This document shows positions 7,901 through 15,066 of a stretch of DNA of 34,207 nt, in pieces (positions within the stretch are counted from its first letter, which is position 1; each line of letters starts with the position of its first letter). Under the pieces are notes generated by a model that was given only the letters and a program-made list of their open reading frames with translations, had not been told where the DNA came from and did no database searches. The stretch covers positions 1 to 34,207 of the forward strand of contig CALDUJ010000153.1 in the NCBI GenBank assembly GCA_937923735.1, in the 5' to 3' direction. Position numbers and translations under genes: made by a program. Source of the DNA: an uncultured Flavobacteriaceae bacterium. Its GTDB lineage: Bacteria; Bacteroidota; Bacteroidia; Flavobacteriales; Flavobacteriaceae.

Positions 7901-8257
7901 ATGTCTAGAGACGAACAATTAAAAGAACGATGGAGCTTGGTAGTTGAAAAACTATCAGGTCAATTTGCTGAAGGCGACACCTTAGATTTAGATGCTATTA
8001 TCTATTTAATAGGGATTCAAGAACTGGGTCAGCTAGATAGAAAGTTCAAAAAAGACCATAAGCTAGATCTTATGCATATTGCGATTTGCAGGCTTTTGGA
8101 ACCTTATGGATATTATGAATTTGATTATTTTGATGACGATGGTTGGCCTCATTACACCGTTAAGGAAACGCTTCCTAATTTGAAGGCTGGAGAACAAAGC
8201 GTCCTTATGAAAGAAGCCATTGTTAACTATTTCCTAGAAGCAGAATTCATTCAATAA
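7901..8257 (+). CDS. conserved hypothetical protein upstream of pheS
   Basis: This 118-residue soluble protein is mostly helical and acidic, with an aromatic stretch YGYYEFDYFDDDGWPHY in its second half. There is no signal peptide or membrane segment. I do not recognise a named family, although proteins of this sort occur near pheS in Flavobacteriaceae (recollection, not checked). The ATG at 7901 follows a hairpin leader without a Shine-Dalgarno sequence. It ends 60 bases before pheS; a separate -7 box lies between, so pheS need not depend on it. The composition and coherent helix pattern (DAIIYLIGIQELGQ) support a real gene. Confidence 0.72.
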   Translation: MSRDEQLKERWSLVVEKLSGQFAEGDTLDLDAIIYLIGIQELGQLDRKFKKDHKLDLMHIAICRLLEPYGYYEFDYFDDDGWPHYTVKETLPNLKAGEQSVLMKEAIVNYFLEAEFIQ

Positions 8258-8264
8258 GAATTCT

Positions 8265-8272
8265 TAAATTTG
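8265..8272 (+). promoter_or_regulatory. -7 box before pheS
   Basis: TAAATTTG matches TAnnTTTG exactly, 45 bases before the pheS ATG and just after the stop of the preceding gene. No good -33 element is seen. Confidence 0.4.
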
Positions 8273-8287
8273 CCATTCACTTTTAGG

Positions 8288-8306
8288 TGCTGAAATTAAT
8301 TCAGCA
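8288..8306 (+). repeat. leader hairpin before pheS
   Basis: TGCTGAA and TTCAGCA pair as a perfect 7-bp stem around ATTAA, between the pheS -7 box and the ATG at 8318. It lacks a T-run, so it is not an intrinsic terminator, and no T-box features are present. It may be an RNA leader element or a decayed palindrome. Confidence 0.45.
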
Positions 8307-8317
8307 TAAATGACACC

Positions 8318-9337
8318 ATGATAGACAAGATAAAGGAACTTATCGCTGAAGCTGAAGCTTTCAAATCGCAATCCAAAGACGAGATTGAAGCATTCCGTAT
8401 AAAATACTTAGGTAAAAAAGGATTGTTGAATGATTATTTTGCAGAATTTAAGAATGTAGCAAACGATCAGAAAAAAGAATTTGGTCAAGCAATTAATCAA
8501 CTTAAGACTACCGCTCAAGATAAAGTGAATGCGCTTAAGGAAGAGTTGGAAGATAAAGAAGAGATAATAGGTGCTTATGGCGATTTAACAAGACCAGGTG
8601 AACCGATTGAAATTGGTGCGCGTCATCCCATATCCTTAGTAAAAAATCAAATCATCGATATCTTTTCTCGGATTGGCTTTAATGTAAGCGAGGGTCCAGA
8701 AATAGAAGATGACTGGCATAACTTTACGGCGCTTAATTTACCAGAATATCATCCAGCGCGTGATATGCAGGATACATTTTTTATCCAAACAGATCCAGAC
8801 ATTTTATTGCGTACGCATACAAGTTCTGTACAAGTACGTTACATGGAAAACAACAAGCCGCCTATCCGTACAATTTCTCCAGGTCGAGTTTATAGAAACG
8901 AAGCTATTTCTGCACGTTCTCATTGCTTTTTTCATCAAGTAGAAGGCTTATATATAGATAAAGACGTAAGCTTTGCAGACTTAAAGCAAACGTTACAGTA
9001 TTTTACTAAAGAAATGTTCGGGAAATCTAAAATACGTTTACGCCCATCCTATTTCCCGTTTACGGAACCTAGTGCTGAAGTAGATGTCTATTGGGGACTG
9101 GAAACAGAAACCGATTATAAAATGACCAAAGGTACAGGTTGGCTAGAAATCATGGGTTGTGGCATGGTAGACCCTAACGTTCTTGAAAACTGTGGTATTG
9201 ATTCGAAAGAATATTCTGGTTTTGCATTTGGTATGGGTATTGATCGTATCGCTTTGCTGCAATATCAGATATCAGATATTCGTATGTTTAGTGAGAATGA
9301 TGTGCGTTTCTTGGAGCAGTTTAAAAGTGCTCTGTAA
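8318..9337 (+). CDS. pheS: phenylalanyl-tRNA synthetase alpha subunit
   Basis: This 339-residue subunit charges tRNA-Phe as part of the alpha2beta2 PheST enzyme. An N-terminal coiled coil (about 1-85) binds tRNA. The class II catalytic core follows, with [13 protein letters not shown] at about 165-177, motif 2 [22 protein letters not shown] at about 189-210, and motif 3 [21 protein letters not shown] near 310. The NEAISARSH wording replaces the DATDATH-like segment of proteobacterial PheS and is, to my knowledge, usual in Bacteroidota. pheT is not nearby, which is common in this phylum. The stop codon's last base is shared with the hairpin repeat at 9331-9358. Confidence 0.97.
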   Translation: MIDKIKELIAEAEAFKSQSKDEIEAFRIKYLGKKGLLNDYFAEFKNVANDQKKEFGQAINQLKTTAQDKVNALKEELEDKEEIIGAYGDLTRPGEPIEIGARHPISLVKNQIIDIFSRIGFNVSEGPEIEDDWHNFTALNLPEYHPARDMQDTFFIQTDPDILLRTHTSSVQVRYMENNKPPIRTISPGRVYRNEAISARSHCFFHQVEGLYIDKDVSFADLKQTLQYFTKEMFGKSKIRLRPSYFPFTEPSAEVDVYWGLETETDYKMTKGTGWLEIMGCGMVDPNVLENCGIDSKEYSGFAFGMGIDRIALLQYQISDIRMFSENDVRFLEQFKSAL

Positions 9338-9358
9338 TTCCTGCGAAGGCAGGAATCT
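9331..9358 (+). repeat. dispersed hairpin repeat, copy 1 (plus orientation)
   Basis: ATTCCTGCGAAGGCAGGAATCT at 9337-9358 forms an 8-bp stem (ATTCCTGC/GCAGGAAT) with a GAAG loop. The whole 22 bases recur as an exact inverted copy at 9843-9864. Including the preceding TCTGTA the match is 27 of 28 bases. It begins inside the pheS stop region. Confidence 0.9.
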
Positions 9359-9387
9359 CTTTATGAGTAGATTAAGTTTATGACATA

Positions 9388-9843
9388 ATGAAACAACAAA
9401 AAGCTAATTTTTTATTGACTTCAATATTTTGTCTTCTTTTAGTTTCGTGCACTAAACCAATTGAAATTTATCTCCAAAATATTGGTCAAGATGCTTTGAT
9501 TATTTATGGGACTATTACGAATCGTAAGAGTTTCATTAAACTGCCAAATCAAGTGCCAATTTATACTTTATCGATGGATAAATATGAAAATTGGATTAAA
9601 GACGATTATTTAGCTTGGAAAGACTCTGTTAACTACGAAATAATAATTCCACCAAAAAGTCAAGTTAAGATATCTGATTTGAGTGATCAGCTAATACTAG
9701 GAATTAATTCACCTTACATCAGAATATTTACGGCTAATGATACTATTTTTAGAGGAGACGGAAGAGATTTTCACAGATTATACGAATCTCAAAATTATTC
9801 TCGAATTAAGAGAAGTATTTATAAAGTAGAATTACATCAATAA
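9388..9843 (+). CDS. small lipoprotein between inverted repeats, unknown function
   Basis: This 151-residue protein has a lipoprotein signal peptide with lipobox LLVSC (lipidated Cys 21) and a mature part of mixed beta character (KPIEIYLQNIGQDALIIYGTITNRKSF). I do not recognise a domain; the early beta-strand pattern could be an Ig-like fold. The gene is unusual in being bracketed by perfect inverted copies of a hairpin repeat, each sharing one base with a stop codon (pheS and this gene). It looks like an accessory gene inserted between pheS and the conserved hypothetical that follows. No promoter was recognised, so it may be read through from pheS. Confidence 0.75.
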   Translation: MKQQKANFLLTSIFCLLLVSCTKPIEIYLQNIGQDALIIYGTITNRKSFIKLPNQVPIYTLSMDKYENWIKDDYLAWKDSVNYEIIIPPKSQVKISDLSDQLILGINSPYIRIFTANDTIFRGDGRDFHRLYESQNYSRIKRSIYKVELHQ

Positions 9844-9870
9844 GATTCCTGCCTTCGCAGGAATGACAGA
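9843..9870 (-). repeat. dispersed hairpin repeat, copy 2 (minus orientation)
   Basis: AGATTCCTGCCTTCGCAGGAAT at 9843-9864 is the exact reverse complement of 9337-9358, and the following GACAGA extends the match to 27 of 28 bases. The ATG at 9863 proposed by the ORF track is formed by the repeat itself. Confidence 0.9.
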
Positions 9871-9871
9871 C

Positions 9872-10267
9872 ATGAAAGAAGATATCACCATCCCAAAAGT
9901 TGAAGGCGTTTATATTGCTATCGTTAACGAATATAATGACATTTATAAAACACGAGATTGGAACGCTTATATCATAAACGATAAAGCCGTAGATTTAGAT
10001 GTAGTACTGATTGTAACTAGTGGTTATTCCAAAGAGAAAACAACATCAGTATTCCGTAAAAAACTAGATAAACTCCCTGCAAAAAGTTATGCTAAAATAG
10101 AGTTGATGCAAGAAGAGCTCTTTGCCCTGAACAATCAATTTAAAGTCTCTTTTTTTGAAGGAAATACTATGTTAGACAAAACATATCTGTTTAGAAAGAA
10201 CACGATTAATCTAAAAGCACTTCAGGATATTCCTTTGATGGATATAAAGGGAGTTTTGGTAAAATAA
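9872..10267 (+). CDS. conserved hypothetical protein, beta-rich, cytosolic
   Basis: I place the start at the ATG at 9872 (MKEDITIPKVEGVYIAIV), giving 131 residues; the track's ATG nine bases earlier is part of a hairpin repeat. The protein has no signal peptide or membrane segment and is rich in beta strands (VEGVYIAIVNEY, WNAYIINDKAVDLDVVLIV). From memory, similar proteins lie near pheS in flavobacteria; I know of no function. Its stop codon directly abuts the stop of the convergent gene with no spacer (TAA then TTA), leaving no room for a terminator. Confidence 0.72.
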   Translation: MKEDITIPKVEGVYIAIVNEYNDIYKTRDWNAYIINDKAVDLDVVLIVTSGYSKEKTTSVFRKKLDKLPAKSYAKIELMQEELFALNNQFKVSFFEGNTMLDKTYLFRKNTINLKALQDIPLMDIKGVLVK

Positions 10268-10843
10268 TTATTCTTCATCAATTAGGTGTAAATATCGATG
10301 ATTAGAAGTTAATTGCACTATAAGGTGAAAAACAGAATGTCTTACAAGAATTCTATTTAAAGTTCTTTTACTGCTCTTCCTTTTGATGTCAAATGATTTA
10401 GAGTGTTTTTTTAGAAAACTAAATTGAAAAATATCAAATTCGGCCAAATTGTAATTTAACTCATGTGCATATCTATTTCTTAATTGATTAAATATCAATA
10501 AGTCATTTAGAATAGAATCAGGTGTAATTCTTTCTGACCTTAGAAATACGATTTTTTTATAGAAAGAATTTAAGATTCCTTTCCTTTCTAGAGTTTCAAA
10601 TCCGTTTAGATTTTTATGTAGAATCTCATTTAATACTCTCTCTAAATAAAGGTGACTGACTAAAACCAGGTTTAATTCATTTTCAATTGAAAAAATCTTT
10701 TTATAAAAATTTGTGCTTAATGCTTTCGATTTATTGGGCAAAATAAATGAAAAAATATCCATAAGCCTCTTTTCATGGTTAAGAAGTTCTGATTGTTTGA
10801 GGACTTTAAGAGTATCAACAGCTGTGTCAATTAGATTAATCAT
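10268..10843 (-). CDS. helical protein with HEPN/MltR-like RNxxAH motif
   Basis: The track starts at a TTG (10858) overlapping the end of gpsA; I prefer the ATG at 10843 (MINLIDTAVDTLKVL), giving 191 residues. The protein is all helical. Its middle (VSHLYLERVLNEILHKNLNG, then ILNDLLIFNQLRNRYAHELNY) resembles the MltR/DUF4145 group of HEPN-like helical bundles, including the R-x(3-6)-H pattern (LRNRYAH). HEPN proteins can be RNases or binding modules; MltR is a transcriptional repressor. Neither role can be assigned here. It follows gpsA by about 11 bases on the minus strand and is probably cotranscribed with it. AT content is high, and it may be a recent arrival. Confidence 0.62.
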   Translation of the reverse strand: MINLIDTAVDTLKVLKQSELLNHEKRLMDIFSFILPNKSKALSTNFYKKIFSIENELNLVLVSHLYLERVLNEILHKNLNGFETLERKGILNSFYKKIVFLRSERITPDSILNDLLIFNQLRNRYAHELNYNLAEFDIFQFSFLKKHSKSFDIKRKSSKRTLNRILVRHSVFHLIVQLTSNHRYLHLIDEE

Positions 10844-10854
10844 ACTTTTTAAAA

Positions 10855-11856
10855 TCAATCCAGCTTCTCTGTCAATTTCTTAAACACCTTTTTAGGGTTT
10901 TTGCCTTCATATAAAATACTGTAAACAGCATCAATTATAGGCAGTTTAGTTTTCTTTTGGTTCTTTTCGTTGAGTAAGTGTGCGCTTTTTGTGGCATAAT
11001 AACCTTCTGCAACCATATTCATTTCCATTTGCGCAGATTTCACCGTATAGCCTTTGCCAATCATATTACCAAACATACGATTACGGGAGAATGTCGAGTA
11101 GCCTGTTACCAAGAGATCTCCTAAATAAGCAGAATTATTGATGTTTCGTTTCATTTTGTGCATTTTCTTAATAAAACGCTTCATTTCACGTATGGCATTA
11201 CTCATCAAAACACTTTGGAAATTATCTCCATAACCCAATCCGTGAGCCATCCCAGCAGCTATGGCGTATATGTTTTTGAGCATAGCCGCGTATTCTGTTC
11301 CGATAATGTCATCACTGGTTTTAGTGCGTATATAATCACTTGATAATTGCTTTGCTACTTCTTGGGCTTTCTCTTGATCGGCGCAAGATATAGTCAGGTA
11401 AGACAAGCGCTCTAAGGCGACTTCTTCTGCATGACAAGGTCCTGAAATAACCACGATATTCTCAAAAGGAATCGTATATATATCATGAAAATGTTCGCCG
11501 ACCAATAATCCACTTTCCGGGATGATGCCCTTAACAGCTGATACAACGGTTTTGTTCTTTATGCCAACGCTTAACTTTTCTAATTCAGAATGCATAAACG
11601 CAGAGGGAATAACAAAAATCAATACATCTGCATAATCAGCGATTTCATTAATATCATTACTGAGTTTTAATTGTTCTGTGTGGAATTCAACAGAACTGAG
11701 ATAACTCGGATTATGTTTTTCTTTAAGAATGTGCTCTTTTGCATAGACACTACGCATATACCAACCTACCTCATCTAAATTTTCGCAAAGCATCTTAACT
11801 ATGGCAGTTGCCCAACTTCCGCCTCCAAAAACAGCATATTTTAAAGATTTACTCAT
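10855..11856 (-). CDS. gpsA: NAD(P)-dependent glycerol-3-phosphate dehydrogenase
   Basis: This 333-residue cytosolic enzyme reduces dihydroxyacetone phosphate to sn-glycerol 3-phosphate, the backbone of phospholipids. The N-terminal Rossmann motif is YAVFGGGSWATAIVKML. The family signature SGPCHAEEVALERLSY and the catalytic lysine region EYAAMLKNIYAIAAGMAHGLGYGDN are present. The length is normal. The intergenic stretch upstream holds decayed palindromic repeats. Confidence 0.95.
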   Translation of the reverse strand: MSKSLKYAVFGGGSWATAIVKMLCENLDEVGWYMRSVYAKEHILKEKHNPSYLSSVEFHTEQLKLSNDINEIADYADVLIFVIPSAFMHSELEKLSVGIKNKTVVSAVKGIIPESGLLVGEHFHDIYTIPFENIVVISGPCHAEEVALERLSYLTISCADQEKAQEVAKQLSSDYIRTKTSDDIIGTEYAAMLKNIYAIAAGMAHGLGYGDNFQSVLMSNAIREMKRFIKKMHKMKRNINNSAYLGDLLVTGYSTFSRNRMFGNMIGKGYTVKSAQMEMNMVAEGYYATKSAHLLNEKNQKKTKLPIIDAVYSILYEGKNPKKVFKKLTEKLD

Positions 11857-11884
11857 AATTTATCAAATCGTAATTACGTCATAA

Positions 11885-12001
11885 CAGTCACATTGAGCAT
11901 TGCCAAGGTGAAAATATATTTTGACCGAAGGCACCTTGCAAGGCAAGTCGAAATGTATTTATTTTTTACACGCTTAGGCTTAGACTCCGCTCAGCCTGAC
12001 A
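11885..12001. repeat. decayed intergenic palindromic repeat block
   Basis: This stretch between gpsA and the 12123 gene contains nested short inverted repeats: CAAGGTG (11904-11910) with CACCTTG (11932-11938), the perfect palindrome CCTTGCAAGG, and AGGCT/AGCCT around TAGACTCCGCTC. Phrases such as CATTGAGC, AAGTCGAAATG and CTCAGCCTGACA resemble dispersed intergenic repeats of flavobacterial genomes, as I recall them. It is non-coding in both strands and appears to be a degenerate array. Confidence 0.5.
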
Positions 12002-12044
12002 TAAAGCATTTAATTCAAAATTACACAAATTATATTTTTATTTA

Positions 12045-12076
12045 ATTGATTGATTATTAGTTAATTATATATTTTG
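12045..12076 (+). promoter_or_regulatory. possible promoter for the 12123 lipoprotein
   Basis: ATTG, 19 bases, then TATATTTTG, which is the -7 consensus with one extra base. It lies 46 bases before the ATG. The imperfect -7 box keeps confidence low. Confidence 0.3.
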
Positions 12077-12122
12077 GCATGTATTTTGAAAGTTCTAAAG
12101 TAAACATATAAACTGCTGGATT

Positions 12123-13070
12123 ATGAAGACTTTTAAATTACTTACCGGATTTGCTTTAATGGCAACATTATTTACATCATGTTACACCGAAATTGGCGTA
12201 GATGATTTTAATGACACACCTCAAGTATCCTTAAACCAATTGTTAAACTCTTACGACTTATGGTATGTGGATATTAATGCGACTGTTGGTCAAGGAGAAA
12301 CACCTTTTTTACAAAAGGCATTTACAATGTCGTTTAGAAATGGTAATGTGTATGCAAACAATAACTTAGTGGGTATTGGGAGTCAAGGTGGTGGTCTTGG
12401 TATTTCAGTAGGCTATTACGAGGCTTACGATATGATTTTAGATGTCTATCATGATTTGGATGGTTTTGAAACTTTTGATGTCTTCCAGATAGACAATAAT
12501 ACTATAGAATTGTACAATCCTTTTAACGATACATCCTATTTCTTGGACGGATACCAAACATCTAATTTCGATTATGATTTTGTATTCTTTGATAACATTC
12601 ACTATTTCTTACAAGAGTATGGAGCATGGGAGAAAACATATACAAGTCAAATGGGTGCTTTAAACGAATTTGATAATGAGAACTATTTACAGTTCTTGTC
12701 TGGCGGAAATGATTCTGAATTTAGAAGCTCTCAAGATGAAAATGTAGGGAACACAAATGATATTTACTGGGATTATACTGGGCTTTATGGCATTAATGAT
12801 GTAGCTGGAGACGCCTATATAAAAACCTTAACATTAGATTATGACTATTTCGACAATGAATTTTTCGAGTTAGACGTTATAAATGACGGAAAGATAGAGC
12901 TTTTTCACAGTACCTCAGGAACTGTTTACGAATTTGAAGGTAGAGGTTACATTCAATATTTAAGAACTGGAGCAGTAGATGGAAAAGAAGGAAAGTCTAC
13001 AACAATAGAAAAGAAGCGTAAACAAAAAACGCCTAAAAAAGATAATCCAAGAGACAGTAAACGAAGCTAG
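12123..13070 (+). CDS. acidic lipoprotein with basic C-terminal tail, unknown function
   Basis: This 315-residue protein has a signal peptide with lipobox LFTSC (Cys 20). The mature part is rich in Asp, Asn, Tyr and Phe with repeated aromatic-acidic strands (NFDYDFVFFDNIHYF, TLDYDYFDNEFFELDV), suggesting a beta fold like a lipocalin or beta-sandwich. The last roughly 30 residues switch to strongly basic (KKRKQKTPKKDN). I do not recognise a catalytic motif. From memory, relatives in flavobacteria sometimes carry a nicotinate-mononucleotide adenylyltransferase label; there is no HxGH or SSTxIR motif here, so that label would be wrong. The real nadD is on the other strand about 1.4 kb away. A strong terminator follows. 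Confidence 0.78.
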   Translation: MKTFKLLTGFALMATLFTSCYTEIGVDDFNDTPQVSLNQLLNSYDLWYVDINATVGQGETPFLQKAFTMSFRNGNVYANNNLVGIGSQGGGLGISVGYYEAYDMILDVYHDLDGFETFDVFQIDNNTIELYNPFNDTSYFLDGYQTSNFDYDFVFFDNIHYFLQEYGAWEKTYTSQMGALNEFDNENYLQFLSGGNDSEFRSSQDENVGNTNDIYWDYTGLYGINDVAGDAYIKTLTLDYDYFDNEFFELDVINDGKIELFHSTSGTVYEFEGRGYIQYLRTGAVDGKEGKSTTIEKKRKQKTPKKDNPRDSKRS

Positions 13071-13097
13071 ATTTTTTTGGTTGGTTATTTAGTTTCT

Positions 13098-13133
13098 ACC
13101 GCTCTTCTAAAGCAATTTAGAGGAGCGGTTTTT
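13098..13133 (+). terminator. intrinsic terminator after the 12123 gene
   Basis: ACCGCTCTTCTAAA pairs with TTTAGAGGAGCGGT (14 bp with one G-T pair) around a GCAA tetraloop, followed by a T-run. Confidence 0.92.
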
Positions 13134-13191
13134 CGTGAAACCTATTTTAAGAAGCTGCACAGTAGCGAACTTAAAACAGATGGTTGAACGA

Positions 13192-13213
13192 ATCCCGATT
13201 TTTACATCGGGAT
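13192..13213. repeat. intergenic palindrome ATCCCGAT/ATCGGGAT
   Basis: ATCCCGAT (13192-13199) and ATCGGGAT (13206-13213) form a perfect 8-bp stem with a 6-base loop. No T-run follows that would add to termination, and it lies well after the real terminator. It resembles the short dispersed hairpins common between flavobacterial genes. Confidence 0.6.
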
Positions 13214-13269
13214 ATTTTATTTAATGATTTCATCATCGAATTTATTAGCTTAGGAATTTCATTATTTCC

Positions 13270-13300
13270 ATTGTACAAAAAATTAAAAAATTGTATTTTG
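13270..13300 (+). promoter_or_regulatory. possible promoter for the Kbp-like gene
   Basis: ATTG (13270-13273), 20 bases, then TATTTTG (13294-13300), a -7 box one base short of TAnnTTTG, 28 bases before the ATG. Confidence 0.35.
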
Positions 13301-13327
13301 CTACTTTAACCTAAAACACAAATAAAC

Positions 13328-13813
13328 ATGGGACTATTTTCATTTATTAAGAACGCTGGAGCTAAAGTTTTTGGCATAGGAAAGACAGATGCTGAGGTAG
13401 CCGCAGAGGCTGCTGCGGAAGAAATGCGCGAGGAAGCATTAGTAGCAAGACGATTAGAAAATACTATTAGAGACCTAGGACTAGATGTCGATGGCTTAAA
13501 TGTACATATAGACGACGATGCTGCAACAATTACTGGTTTGGCTCACGACCAAGCTACTAAAGAAAAAGTAGTGTTAGTTGTTGGCAACTCGGAAGGTATT
13601 GCAACAGTTGATGATCAGATGACTGTAGAAAACGTCGAACCAGAAGCTCAGTTTCATGCTGTAGTTAGTGGTGACACATTAGGAAAGATTGCTAAGCACT
13701 ATTATGGTAATGCCATGAAATACCCTGTAATTTTCGAAGCTAATAAGCCAATGCTTACACATCCAGATAAAATTTACGTTGGGCAAGTATTACGTATTCC
13801 TGCTTTAGATTAG
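13328..13813 (+). CDS. kbp: BON and LysM protein, Kbp (YgaU) homolog
   Basis: This 161-residue protein starts MGLFSFIKNAGAKVFG, close to the start of E. coli Kbp (MGLFNFVKDAGEKLW, quoted from memory). A BON domain spans about 45-100 (VHIDDDAATITGLAHD, GIATVDDQMTVE) and a LysM domain spans about 108-159 (VVSGDTLGKIAKHYYGNA, KIYVGQVLRIP). Kbp of E. coli is a cytosolic K+-binding protein. No signal peptide is seen here, which agrees with a cytosolic role despite the LysM domain. An Ala/Glu-rich stretch at 22-36 is longer than in E. coli. It is monocistronic with its own terminator. Confidence 0.88.
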   Translation: MGLFSFIKNAGAKVFGIGKTDAEVAAEAAAEEMREEALVARRLENTIRDLGLDVDGLNVHIDDDAATITGLAHDQATKEKVVLVVGNSEGIATVDDQMTVENVEPEAQFHAVVSGDTLGKIAKHYYGNAMKYPVIFEANKPMLTHPDKIYVGQVLRIPALD

Positions 13814-13834
13814 ATCTATAATTCAGTAAAAAAC

Positions 13835-13864
13835 AAAAAGCCAACTCAATGAGTTGGCTTTTTT
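13835..13864. terminator. bidirectional terminator after kbp
   Basis: AAAAAGCCAACTC and GAGTTGGCTTTTT form a 13-bp stem with an AAT loop, followed by T-rich sequence on both strands. It also serves the convergent minus-strand lipoprotein gene. Confidence 0.9.
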
Positions 13865-13921
13865 ATTTTAAAGACTAGTTCAACACTTAAATAACTAACT
13901 TAACTTAAGAAAAATAAATTG

Positions 13922-14437
13922 TTATTTCCAATGATTAACAATTTCTTGAATCGCAACTAAAATTCCTTTATAGTAACCATCAGTATTAATTTTTGGTATC
14001 AAAATTTCACTTATTAATTTTTTACGAAATTCATTTGGAATGGTAAAATCTGTACTAAGAGATGTTGCAATTTCTATTTGATTCATAGATTTACTTATTA
14101 AAATAGTTAAACCATTACCATTGGTTTTTCCAATTTCCCAATCGTTAGAAATTAATTTGGCATACTCATCAAATTGGACCCCTTTGGGTAGAGAATCAAT
14201 CGAAACTATGCTAATTTCATTTTGGCAACTTTTAAAATAATAGTTAAGTAGACCAGAGATATTTTTTCTTTCCGATTCTAATAATAAATTTTCATAGTCA
14301 TTAACAAAACCTACTCTTTCGGGTAATCTTATAAAAGTAATATGTGAATTAGTTTCTTCATTTGACGTGTCAATATTTACACTCTTACAATTAGTAAAAA
14401 AAAATGACAATAATATGATAGATAATATTTTTTGCAA
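13922..14437 (-). CDS. TPM-domain lipoprotein (TLP18.3/Psb32/MOLO-1 type)
   Basis: This 171-residue protein has a short signal peptide with lipobox FTNC (Cys 17) and a TPM domain at about 40-155 (GFVNDYENLLLESERKNI; GLTILISKSMNQIEIATS). TPM domains occur in membrane-associated proteins; some have acid phosphatase activity. The start is TTG: no ATG, only ATT, is available upstream before the in-frame stop, and the signal peptide begins right at this TTG. It follows nadD by 44 bases on the same strand, so it may be the last gene of the yicC-gmk-nadD operon. Confidence 0.75.
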   Translation of the reverse strand: MQKILSIILLSFFFTNCKSVNIDTSNEETNSHITFIRLPERVGFVNDYENLLLESERKNISGLLNYYFKSCQNEISIVSIDSLPKGVQFDEYAKLISNDWEIGKTNGNGLTILISKSMNQIEIATSLSTDFTIPNEFRKKLISEILIPKINTDGYYKGILVAIQEIVNHWK

Positions 14438-14481
14438 TTTTATATAATATTGAATGCAATGCCAAAATAACCATTTAAGAG

Positions 14482-15066
14482 TTATTTATAAAAATTCATC
14501 TCATCTAAATACTGCCAAACATGTTCTGGTAACATGGGACGGATGTTCTTTTTCTCCTTGATGGCTTTTCGAATGAATGTTGAAGACAATTCCATTATCG
14601 GTGCATCAACCTTATGGATTTTTGGATGGTTATCAAATCGCGATTCAACCTTACCCTCTGATAATCTTGGGTAGACGTAAAGCTCATGACTCTCTAAGAT
14701 AAGCTCGTAGTTTTTCCACTTGTGAAAACTCTTCAGGTTATCCTCTCCCATAATTAGGCAAAATTGATGGTCAGGATATTTTTCTTCTAAATGCACTAAG
14801 GTATTAATCGTGTAATTAGGTTGAGGAAGTTTGAACTCAATATTACTTGGCTTTAGTTTAGGATATTCTTCGGTTGCTCTGTCTACCATTTGATAACGAT
14901 GGTTATTGTCTAGCAACGAGCTTTTTTTCTTAAAAGGACTATGAGGTGTTACCAAAAACCAAACCTGGTCTAAATCGCTGTATTCAGCCATATAGTTAGC
15001 AATCGTCAAGTGTCCAACATGTATAGGATTAAACGTTCCGAAGTATAAGCCTATCTTTTTTTTCAC
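14482..15066 (-). CDS. nadD: nicotinate-nucleotide adenylyltransferase
   Basis: This 194-residue enzyme makes deamido-NAD+ from nicotinate mononucleotide and ATP in NAD synthesis. The nucleotidyltransferase motif GLYFGTFNPIHVGHL is at about 6-20 and the second motif SSTFIRKAI is near residue 160. It begins with GTG inside a GTGA overlap with the gmk stop, so translation is coupled. The order yicC-gmk-nadD is, as I recall, conserved in Flavobacteriaceae. Confidence 0.94.
   Translation of the reverse strand: MKKKIGLYFGTFNPIHVGHLTIANYMAEYSDLDQVWFLVTPHSPFKKKSSLLDNNHRYQMVDRATEEYPKLKPSNIEFKLPQPNYTINTLVHLEEKYPDHQFCLIMGEDNLKSFHKWKNYELILESHELYVYPRLSEGKVESRFDNHPKIHKVDAPIMELSSTFIRKAIKEKKNIRPMLPEHVWQYLDEMNFYK

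Noticed and set aside
8709-8942. Plus-strand 77-residue ORF inside pheS
   Set aside because: Alternate-frame shadow of a conserved tRNA synthetase gene.
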